In this document: positions 1-5,766 of the stretch, one piece after another
Position numbering within the stretch: position 1 is the first letter of the stretch
Layout: the number at the start of each line of letters is the position of its first letter
DNA from: CAZZEX01 sp964653285
Lineage (GTDB): Bacteria > Chloroflexota > Anaerolineae > B4-G1
NCBI GenBank assembly: GCA_964653285.1
Contig: CAZZEX010000110.1
Location: forward strand, 1 to 15,201
Direction: 5' to 3'
DNA: 15,201 nt
The notes under the pieces: model-generated
What the model saw: only the letters and a program-made list of their open reading frames with translations
What the model was told of the DNA's origin: nothing
Databases searched by the model: none
Made by a program: the position numbers and the translations under genes

Positions 1-54
1 CGGCATGGGCATTTTTAATTGTCGTCGATGTCCATTTCTAATTGTCGCTTGACA
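1..54 (-). mobile_element. Probable end of an IS21-family element (partial)
   Basis: Read on the minus strand, the DNA from 54 leftwards starts with TGTCAAGCGACAATTAG and carries two direct copies of CGACAATTA(G/A)AAATG at 47-33 and 24-10, 23 bp apart. IS21-family ends usually begin with TG and carry several spaced copies of a transposase-binding repeat, which fits. The last codons and stop of the gene at 529-38 lie inside this end, so the element interrupts that gene. The transposase genes would lie outside the window, so family assignment is by pattern only. Confidence 0.45.
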
Positions 55-529
55 CCCTTTCCGCAGCTGGAAATTGGTCGGGGGTGATTAGATAGCCCGC
101 GTAGGTGGAGGCCACAGAGTTGCCTAGTGCGAAAAGCAGGAAGACAAAGAACAAGCCGATAGCTCCAGCGATCAGAATGTTAGCGCGATCTTCTTTGATT
201 TGCTCTTTGAACGTGCTAGCGAGAACATCACCGTGAAAGACTGCATTGGCGACCGTACGGGAAAAGTCTCCAGGGATCAGACGGCGTTTTGACTTTACGT
301 AAACTATGCCATTGCCTGGGGGCAAATCTGTGAATTGAACAAAGGCTCGATCATTTTGAAGCACGATATCGACCCGTTGTTTGATGTTTACCTGTTGACC
401 AATCTTCTGGTACAAGGCAACAAACTCGTCAAGCGATAGATCTGTTTCATCGCCGAGCGGCTGTCCCGTAACAAGTCTCTCGCAAATCTCATCAACTTTG
501 TGGTCAGCACCTTCAATCATCGTTGGCAT
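38..529 (-). CDS. Small protein with one C-terminal transmembrane segment, 3' end replaced by IS
   Basis: I do not recognise this 163-residue protein. The start is taken as the ATG at 529 because GGAGG lies 9 nt upstream; a longer frame to 553 has no such site. Residues 1 to about 115 are soluble and mixed in character. Residues about 117-139 form one strong hydrophobic helix (ILIAGAIGLFFVFLLFALG). Only about 24 residues follow, and the last ones (SSDN plus the TAG stop) are encoded by the apparent IS21-type terminus, so the native C-terminus is probably missing. It overlaps the preceding gene's end (stop at 515-513) by a few codons, indicating translational coupling. A membrane-anchored partner of the upstream gene is plausible but unproven. 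Confidence 0.6.
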   Translation of the reverse strand: MPTMIEGADHKVDEICERLVTGQPLGDETDLSLDEFVALYQKIGQQVNIKQRVDIVLQNDRAFVQFTDLPPGNGIVYVKSKRRLIPGDFSRTVANAVFHGDVLASTFKEQIKEDRANILIAGAIGLFFVFLLFALGNSVASTYAGYLITPDQFPAAERVSSDN

Positions 530-944
530 CCTGCTTATCCTCCCCCCAGTCAAACAGCGGGCCTAAACTGAACTCTGACTGCACCAAGTGCTCAGGGATG
601 AAGTATTCCGTTCTCACGATTCTGACCAATCGTTCTACATCTGCTTCCTGGATCGGTTCCCCTGCCTCGGTGCTAAACTGCATAGAGAATCGTTCTCGCT
701 GAGTCTTTCGGAATGTTCTTTCCTGTCCTCCTACGATAGCCCGCACTTCCCTAGGTTCTCCAGTGAGTATGGCAGCTCTAACCGTTATCGCTGTCCGGAG
801 ATCACTTCCTGTCTCTGGTTCTCCCGCCCTCGCTTCAAGTTCGTCCATATGCTGATAGTCGCTGTTAAGCACTTGCTTGAGGACTGAATCCTTGTCGATA
901 TCTGGATTGAAAAGCCTCACGTCCTCAGGGATCCTTCGGCCCAA
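513..944 (-). CDS. Unrecognised 143-residue protein, uncertain 5' end
   Basis: No family is recognised. The protein is charged and has no membrane segment or signal peptide. It overlaps the start of the following membrane-protein gene, so the two form a unit. The only usual start codon is a TTG at 944 with a weak ribosome site. The same frame stays open upstream to a TGA at 1016-1014 and reads like protein (CDLLKIFDTYHTVQVSVGDL, about 1004-945) but contains no ATG or GTG. Either the 5' end has been lost by deletion or frameshift, or translation starts at TTG. A poor promoter-like pair (GTGACA at 1017-1012, TAAGAT at 993-988, 18-nt spacing) would favour the TTG. Function cannot be inferred. 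Confidence 0.5.
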   Translation of the reverse strand: MGRRIPEDVRLFNPDIDKDSVLKQVLNSDYQHMDELEARAGEPETGSDLRTAITVRAAILTGEPREVRAIVGGQERTFRKTQRERFSMQFSTEAGEPIQEADVERLVRIVRTEYFIPEHLVQSEFSLGPLFDWGEDKQDANDD

Positions 945-1154
945 TAGATCGCCTACTGAGACCTGTACAGTATGGTACGTGTCGAAAATCTTAAGTAGGT
1001 CACAGAAAGTTTGTCACACTTTTGCTGGAGGCTATGTTCCTATCAACTGAGCCCAGACAAGGCCTTTTGACCTAATTTGGGCCGGAATTTGCCCACTTTG
1101 GCGTATTTTCGGCCTTGCCACACTGCCGAGAAAGTGAAGGGAACTTTCTACTAC

Positions 1155-1628
1155 CTACTTAATAAGATAGTCCTTTTGACGTTCCTCACGGAACAGTTGT
1201 GGCACGACACAATCACTGGGCAAGCCAGCTCGCTGGAATACTACTCCCAGTAGGTCAAAGAATTGACGTCGCATTACGGGCATATTGATTGTGACATACT
1301 CGCGACCCACTCTCTTGTGCTGAAGCACTACCTGTGCTTGACCGAGGACCAAAGCGAAAAACAGATGCTCGAATTCTGCAGCCTCTCTATCTTCTCTGTT
1401 CCAATACCTGTCATACTGAACCCCCAGACGGCGATCCTCGTGGGCGAAGAACCCTGCAATAATATCCTTAAACCTAGTCGTGCCCACGAAGCCTCTGCGG
1501 CTAGGAGGCTCTCCCTCCTCAACCTGCTGACTCATCACTTGCCAGATATTCTCTTTTATCTCATCGGTAACCAGCGACCAATCAGGCCAACTAATCCGAA
1601 AGACCTCGCAGCGAATCTCTTCACTCAT
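1155..1628 (-). CDS. Unrecognised 157-residue soluble protein
   Basis: No family is recognised. The start ATG at 1628 has a good AGGAG site 6-8 nt upstream. Sequence features are aromatic-rich N-terminal text (RISWPDWSLV), a charged helical middle and a basic C-terminus, with no membrane segment. Its ATG overlaps the stop codon of an upstream frame (AATGAGTGA, 1629-1621) that carries a stranded copy of a restriction-modification C-terminus. This arrangement is typical of a gene translated directly after another in an operon. I infer that it once sat immediately downstream of a now-deleted restriction-modification gene, so it is probably an accessory gene of such a system. That is inference from position only. 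Confidence 0.55.
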   Translation of the reverse strand: MSEEIRCEVFRISWPDWSLVTDEIKENIWQVMSQQVEEGEPPSRRGFVGTTRFKDIIAGFFAHEDRRLGVQYDRYWNREDREAAEFEHLFFALVLGQAQVVLQHKRVGREYVTINMPVMRRQFFDLLGVVFQRAGLPSDCVVPQLFREERQKDYLIK

Positions 1629-1660
1629 TGGCTTCTCCTTTTGTTCTTCGAGTTCTCACC

Positions 1661-1716
1661 CCTTCCACAACTGCGATCTCCTCCTCCGTCAACCCATACA
1701 ACTCATACACCAGTGC
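1661..1716 (-). repeat. Stranded restriction-modification 3'-end copy 1
   Basis: On the minus strand this encodes ALVYELYGLTEEEIAVVEG, nearly identical to the last residues of the Eco57I-type enzyme ending at 5765. The 27 bp at 1676-1702 are identical to 5790-5816 and 1818-1844. Its frame runs on to a TGA at 1623-1621 that overlaps the start codon of the next gene. Confidence 0.8.
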
Positions 1717-1722
1717 CTGGAT

Positions 1723-1800
1723 CACGAAACGGGCGAAAGGCCACGAAAAGCACGAAACCCTTTTGCGCCTTCCGCCTCTTTTCGCGTCATTCGTGGTCCA
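1723..1800. repeat. Palindromic word repeat, CACGAAA family
   Basis: Units of (C)ACGAAA recur about every 9-10 bp at 1723-1757. The right side (1781-1800) carries the complement, ending TTCGTGGTCC, so GGCCACGAA pairs imperfectly with TTCGTGGTCC. It lies exactly between stranded tail copies 1 and 2. Confidence 0.65.
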
Positions 1801-1802
1801 AA

Positions 1803-1860
1803 CCCTCCACAATCGCAATCTCCTCCTCCGTCAACCCATACAACCCGTACACCAGCGCGT
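1803..1860 (-). repeat. Stranded restriction-modification 3'-end copy 2
   Basis: The minus-strand translation is ALVYGLYGLTEEEIAIVEG followed by LDHE and a TGA inside the neighbouring palindrome. The 27 bp at 1818-1844 are identical to the true gene's 3' end at 5790-5816, and similarity continues through ACACCAGCGCGT. No start codon or upstream body of an enzyme is attached. Confidence 0.8.
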
Positions 1861-1882
1861 CAATCTGCGCGCATCCGCCGAA

Positions 1883-1938
1883 CCACTGACTCACTGAAAC
1901 CCCCTGAGAGCACTGAAGCCTCTTTCAGTGGACTCACT
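1883..1938. repeat. Palindromic word repeat, CACTGAA family
   Basis: CACTGA-type words at 1884-1918 are answered by the complement TTTCAGTGGACTCACT at 1923-1938, giving an imperfect inverted repeat. No coding potential is seen. Confidence 0.55.
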
Positions 1939-1950
1939 TCCCTCCCCGCA

Positions 1951-2012
1951 GCGGATAGAAAACGGATAATCGGATAACCGCCGCCCTCATCCGCTTATCC
2001 GCTCGCATCCGT
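1951..2012. repeat. Palindromic word repeat, CGGATAA family
   Basis: GCGGATA, CGGATAAT and CGGATAACC words (1951-1979) are followed by their complements CATCCGCTTATCCGC and CATCCG (1988-2011), forming an imperfect inverted repeat. It adjoins stranded tail copy 3. Confidence 0.6.
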
Positions 2013-2059
2013 TGCCTCTATCACCCCAATCTCCCCCTCCCCTGGCCCATACAACCCGA
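2011..2059 (-). repeat. Degenerate restriction-modification 3'-end copy 3
   Basis: The minus strand reads VGLYGPGEGEIGVIEA, a decayed version of the VYGLYGLTEEEIxVVEG tail seen at 5765-5830, 1803-1860 and 1661-1716. It lies immediately beyond the 10-bp direct repeat at the downstream border of the SMC cassette. Confidence 0.6.
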
Positions 2060-2064
2060 CTTGC

Positions 2065-2074
2065 AGGTTGCCTC
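2065..2074. repeat. 10-bp direct repeat, left border of SMC cassette
   Basis: AGGTTGCCTC here is identical in sequence and orientation to 5757-5766. Together the two copies bracket the three-gene cassette: this copy starts 6 bp beyond the SMC stop codon. Confidence 0.6.
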
Positions 2075-2079
2075 GCCAG

Positions 2080-3978
2080 CTAAATGCCCTCTATCATAGG
2101 ATGTTCTCTGGACAGAATGTTTATTTTGATCTCCGCATCATCAAGATACTCCCGGATCAGCGTTTCCTCGATTGTGGTCACAATGAGTTGCTTGGGATAG
2201 CCACGCTTTGTCGTATCTACTAGAAACTTGATCAAAGCCCACCTGTTTCTGGCGTCAAGGTGCTCAAGAGGTTCGTCTAGCAGCATGAAGTCGGTGTTAG
2301 AGAAGTACTTGCACAGCAGTATTTGAGTGAAGATCAAGAGGGCAGTCTTTTCCCCCCCGCTCAGTTGGGGGAATTCTAAGCTAGTTCCGCTTTGCTTGTC
2401 AACCATCATGATCTGCGCATCGTCTTTCAACTCGACTCCAACGTCTATGTCCAAGAAAGCACCCCACATCGCAGACAACTCTTCTGTTAGTGGTTCGAGC
2501 AGAGTTTTGCGTTGCTCCGCCAAGGCAGATGTCAGTGATTCGAGGAAGAGCTCTGAGACATACCGCCCTTTTGTGGCACACGTTAGTGAACGCATCATCT
2601 CCAGCCTTTCCTGCTCATCGATTCTCTTGCGCAGTTCAGTCGATTCTCGCTCTCTGACCCGTATTTGCTCGTTCTTTTCAGTGATTTGGCCCTTGAGTTT
2701 CCCTACCTCTTCTTGCCTGGCATTCCGCTGCCCCTCAAGTTCTACAAGGTGAGATTTCAAGATAGGAATGGAAAGGGTCTTTGGCTCCTGTTCCAAGATG
2801 CGCCGTACCTTTGACTCAATACCAACCAGTGCTCGTGATCTAGCATCAATGTTATCGATCTTGGTTTCAATGATGGGCAGTTGTGCCTGCTTCTCCTTTT
2901 TCCGTCCCTCAAGCTCCGCGAGCATTCTGAGGCATTCATCCTTTATATTCCTCACCATCTCCGCAGTTAACGGCCTTTTGCAGACCGGGCAGGCTATCTC
3001 TTTGCGCTCTCTTTCTAATGGCTCAACAAGCTCAAGAATTCTTCTTTGTGAGTCCATCTGTGCAGCTAACCAACTCAGTTCATCTCTGAGCGAGTCTCTC
3101 TGCGCAAGCAGGCTAGTTCTTTCCTTGCCCAGGGATTTCTGTAAAGCCTCTATTGCACCCAAGAACTCGTAGTTCTGTGGTAGATCACCAAAGGTTTGTA
3201 TCCACTCCTGCACTACTGAGTTCGCTTGCGCGATGAGGTTTTCTGTTCTCTGTATATCTGAGGCGAGGGACCCAATTTGCTTGTTCAGCGTATCTATGTT
3301 CTCAGAAATTCTATCTCTTTCCTCGTGCAAGGCTTCTAGCTGACCAGTTAGCTCTTGAGCCTCTCTCCTATCCTCTTCGGTCGATTCTCTCATTCCCTCG
3401 ACCTCGACTCTCCAGCCTTTGGCTTCCGCCTCAAAATCCCTGTGCAGTCTCCTGAGACTAGACCGAAGACTTTCCATACGGTTGATCCCTAGGACATTCT
3501 CAATGTGTTTTGTCAACCCTTCACCAGGAGGCTGAGTAGAATAGGCGAACGTGTCACCTTCGGAAAGAAGGACCACTCTGCGAAGAAACAAGTCGCTGGT
3601 GTCATACAGTTTGAGTATTTCTGCTGTCGCTTCGTCCCAACGTCTTGTCACAACGGTGCCATTCGAAGAAAGGGTGCATCTCTTTCGGTTGGTACGGGCC
3701 GAGTGGGTGCGCCTCACGGTGTACTCGCCCCTCCCTTGCGGACAGAAGGTAAGGGTAATCTCCATATCCCTCTCGGGATTCCTGATCAAATCCTTGTAGG
3801 TCAAACTCCGGTAGATAGCAGTCGCTTCAATATCACCTAGCAAGGCAAAACAAATCGCGTCGAGTATAGATGTCTTGCCTATTCCGTTTGGCCCTACGAG
3901 GAAGTTGACCCTCTCTCCAAAGGAAAGGTGCAATTCTTCGTGGCCTTTCCAGTTCGTTATGCTGACGGATCGTATCAT
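2080..3978 (-). CDS. Rad50/SbcC-like SMC ATPase with zinc hook
   Basis: This 632-residue protein has the full layout of a short Rad50-type ATPase. The N-terminal lobe carries Walker A GPNGIGKTS (29-37). Long coiled coils (about 175-500) are broken at the apex by CPVCKRPL, with Cys330 and Cys333 forming the zinc hook that joins two molecules. The C-terminal lobe has the ABC signature LSGGEK (539-544), Walker B FMLLDEP (Asp568, Glu569) and a D-loop EHLD (572-575). The usual switch histidine after Walker B appears to be missing (VTTIEETL instead of TH-E). AGGAG precedes the ATG by 7 nt and overlaps the stop of the upstream gene, so it is the last gene of an operon. By family, such proteins sense or hold DNA ends and gate a nuclease. 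No Mre11 partner is encoded here. Housekeeping SbcC is normally much longer, so an accessory role is favoured. Confidence 0.88.
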   Translation of the reverse strand: MIRSVSITNWKGHEELHLSFGERVNFLVGPNGIGKTSILDAICFALLGDIEATAIYRSLTYKDLIRNPERDMEITLTFCPQGRGEYTVRRTHSARTNRKRCTLSSNGTVVTRRWDEATAEILKLYDTSDLFLRRVVLLSEGDTFAYSTQPPGEGLTKHIENVLGINRMESLRSSLRRLHRDFEAEAKGWRVEVEGMRESTEEDRREAQELTGQLEALHEERDRISENIDTLNKQIGSLASDIQRTENLIAQANSVVQEWIQTFGDLPQNYEFLGAIEALQKSLGKERTSLLAQRDSLRDELSWLAAQMDSQRRILELVEPLERERKEIACPVCKRPLTAEMVRNIKDECLRMLAELEGRKKEKQAQLPIIETKIDNIDARSRALVGIESKVRRILEQEPKTLSIPILKSHLVELEGQRNARQEEVGKLKGQITEKNEQIRVRERESTELRKRIDEQERLEMMRSLTCATKGRYVSELFLESLTSALAEQRKTLLEPLTEELSAMWGAFLDIDVGVELKDDAQIMMVDKQSGTSLEFPQLSGGEKTALLIFTQILLCKYFSNTDFMLLDEPLEHLDARNRWALIKFLVDTTKRGYPKQLIVTTIEETLIREYLDDAEIKINILSREHPMIEGI

Positions 3979-3988
3979 TGGCTTGCTC

Positions 3989-4831
3989 CTATCGAGAGTC
4001 TTGTTCTAGCTCTACGTTCTCGCAGATAGCTGCAATCCGTGCTTTTAAGTCGTCGAACTCTAAATCCTGCATCTGGCTATCAGAGAATAGGATCTGGATT
4101 TGCTTTTCATCAGATTCTGATATCGACCGAATTGCTAGCATTCTTTCACGTGCTCTTCTTCTCTTAGCCGAGTCCCTCAGTTCAGCGAGCTTTGCATCAA
4201 GCATCTTGGAGAACACCTCCGAAAGGTCAAACTTGATCTTTCGCATTTCTCGAATATCTGTCGGTTTTTGAAAGATCGGTCTGTGCCTTTCAAACGCAGC
4301 CATAATTGTCTCTTTGAGTGGCCCGAGTTGTTCCTTTGCAATCCTTATTGGTTCTGCTTTCTGTTTCCAATGTAACAAATAGTTTCGTATGTCGTCAAGG
4401 CCCAAAGCTATCGAATCTAGGTCTTCTGTAGCCCAAACCAACACGATTTCTTCGGTCTTTGAATTTGCCCCCAGTATCCTGTGGTACTGCTCAACACTCT
4501 GACCGGTTATGTAGAAGCCGTTCACAGGAGGAAGCTTTACTTCAAGCTGAAGTTCGACGTTGTCTTTTCTGACGATATAATCCAGGGTATAGTGTGTGAT
4601 GGGCACTTCCTCTCCCCGTCGGCTCCTTTCATACTCCTCAACAACATCAGCACCTCGATAGACTTGAATGCCGTCTTCTTCTCGTAGGGAAGCAAGCACG
4701 CTGTCTACCCTATCGAAGGCCAGCAACCTCAGTCTCATCTCCTCGAAATCCTTGGACTTTAGCTCAATGGATAGATCTCTTAGAAAGGTGCCGAGGCGCG
4801 GAGTGCCCTGCTGCACGCCTGACTCTGACAT
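3989..4831 (-). CDS. Putative PD-(D/E)XK-fold nuclease-like protein
   Basis: This 280-residue protein starts at an ATG with GGAGG 8 nt upstream. I see no close family. Residues 80-120 carry the hallmark of a restriction-endonuclease-like core: a strand with Asp84 (TLDYIV), then LQLEVKLP giving Glu97-x-Lys99, then a helix beginning GQSVEQYHRI (Gln111), then a hydrophobic strand EIVLVWA. The rest is largely helical and charged, and residues about 200-280 could form a coiled coil able to bind the SMC partner. It lies between a PIN nuclease gene (50-nt gap) and the SMC gene (10-nt gap), so the three are co-transcribed. I infer that it is either the nuclease of the complex or a catalytically altered scaffold. 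The assignment rests on motif spacing, not on a recognised relative. Confidence 0.55.
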   Translation of the reverse strand: MSESGVQQGTPRLGTFLRDLSIELKSKDFEEMRLRLLAFDRVDSVLASLREEDGIQVYRGADVVEEYERSRRGEEVPITHYTLDYIVRKDNVELQLEVKLPPVNGFYITGQSVEQYHRILGANSKTEEIVLVWATEDLDSIALGLDDIRNYLLHWKQKAEPIRIAKEQLGPLKETIMAAFERHRPIFQKPTDIREMRKIKFDLSEVFSKMLDAKLAELRDSAKRRRARERMLAIRSISESDEKQIQILFSDSQMQDLEFDDLKARIAAICENVELEQDSR

Positions 4832-4881
4832 AGCTCATCCCTCCGTATCATCTCTGGGCAAGTAGCTGCTCTCTTGCAAGC

Positions 4882-5697
4882 TCAGGCTCCAGCGACCTTG
4901 TATTGCACAGACCTGGTATGAATCTTCCACATTTCCTGTAGTTCATTCGTGACCCTTCTGCCAACATCATTCCTTCTCAATCCCGGCAGGCGCTGAACCT
5001 GCGCATTGAAGTACACTTCAGCCAGGGGTTTGTATTTGTCCGAGGTTAGGTTGCAACAGTCGTGCAAACGCAGCAGAAAATGAAAATAGCGTCGATTCAG
5101 AATTCGGTCTGTCGGAAACGTATGCCCCCCGCTAAGGGTCACAACGCCTTGCTGCATTAGCCACCTGATCGGTGCGATGAAATCCGGATCACTCGTCAGT
5201 ACAATTGTTGGCTGTCCACTGGCTGCCAGATCACATGCTACCACTATCAGGCTCGCATCCCTATCGTGGGGACAGATCTCAGGGTTGGGGAACAGCCCAC
5301 GCATCGCTCGTATCTCTTGCTCAGAAACTACCCTCGGCTGGGGAAAATGGTTCCGCAGAACTTGCAGCATCTGTCTACGCTCTGCTTCGTTGTATTTCTT
5401 GAGCTGTATGAGCCCTTTTCGGACTATCTCCCTTCGATCATCCAGGGAAACTTCATCAAAGACCTGGTCTGAGATATGGAGTGTCCCATCTAGGCTACAG
5501 CAGCTTTTAATGGTCTCCAAATAGCTATTAAGCTCTTCCAAGATGTGAGGCAGCCGGCCAACGTTGGTCAAGTCTGGGTACAAGGCTTGGGCATATCCTA
5601 TCGCCCCTTCTACAAGGTAGAAAATAGAATTCGCATCTAGCGTCAGTATCCCTCTGTTGGGACAATCTGGATTCGGGCACGTTGTGTTAGGCGACAT
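4882..5697 (-). CDS. PIN-domain nuclease-like protein
   Basis: The predicted protein has 271 residues. The ATG at 5697 is preferred over an in-frame TTG at 5718 because CAGGG lies about 8 nt upstream of it, while the TTG has its purine run directly adjacent. After a short cysteine-bearing leader (CPNPDC) the acidic PIN residues appear in order: Asp21 in TLDAN, Glu82 in VFDEVS, Asp147 in RDASLIVVA and Asp170/Asp172 in VLTSDPDF. PIN domains are Mg-dependent RNases or structure-specific nucleases. At 271 residues it is about twice the size of a VapC toxin, with an extra C-terminal arm (about 190-271), and no antitoxin gene is adjacent. Position between the restriction-modification gene and the nuclease-like/SMC pair suggests an effector in that operon. 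Confidence 0.72.
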   Translation of the reverse strand: MSPNTTCPNPDCPNRGILTLDANSIFYLVEGAIGYAQALYPDLTNVGRLPHILEELNSYLETIKSCCSLDGTLHISDQVFDEVSLDDRREIVRKGLIQLKKYNEAERRQMLQVLRNHFPQPRVVSEQEIRAMRGLFPNPEICPHDRDASLIVVACDLAASGQPTIVLTSDPDFIAPIRWLMQQGVVTLSGGHTFPTDRILNRRYFHFLLRLHDCCNLTSDKYKPLAEVYFNAQVQRLPGLRRNDVGRRVTNELQEMWKIHTRSVQYKVAGA

Positions 5698-5756
5698 TCT
5701 TTTGCCCTGTCTGCTCAATCCCTGTAATGTTACCCCTGTTTCTCCAGCGACCGCCG

Positions 5757-5766
5757 AGGTTGCCTC
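5757..5766. repeat. 10-bp direct repeat, right border of SMC cassette
   Basis: AGGTTGCCTC overlaps the stop codon of the restriction-modification gene (TGA at 5767-5765 on the minus strand) and is an exact copy of 2065-2074. Confidence 0.6.

Noticed and set aside
588..887. Plus-strand open frame of 99 codons
   Set aside because: Antisense to the minus-strand gene 944-513, which overlaps the next gene in operon fashion.
1263..1889. Plus-strand open frame of 208 codons
   Set aside because: It runs opposite the 157-residue gene and through the tail copies and palindromes; Thr/Pro/Ser-rich text from reversed repeats.
1661..2059. CRISPR array or CRISPR-like repeats
   Set aside because: The repeats are few, unevenly spaced, of different families and include coding-derived tails; no uniform repeat-spacer pattern.
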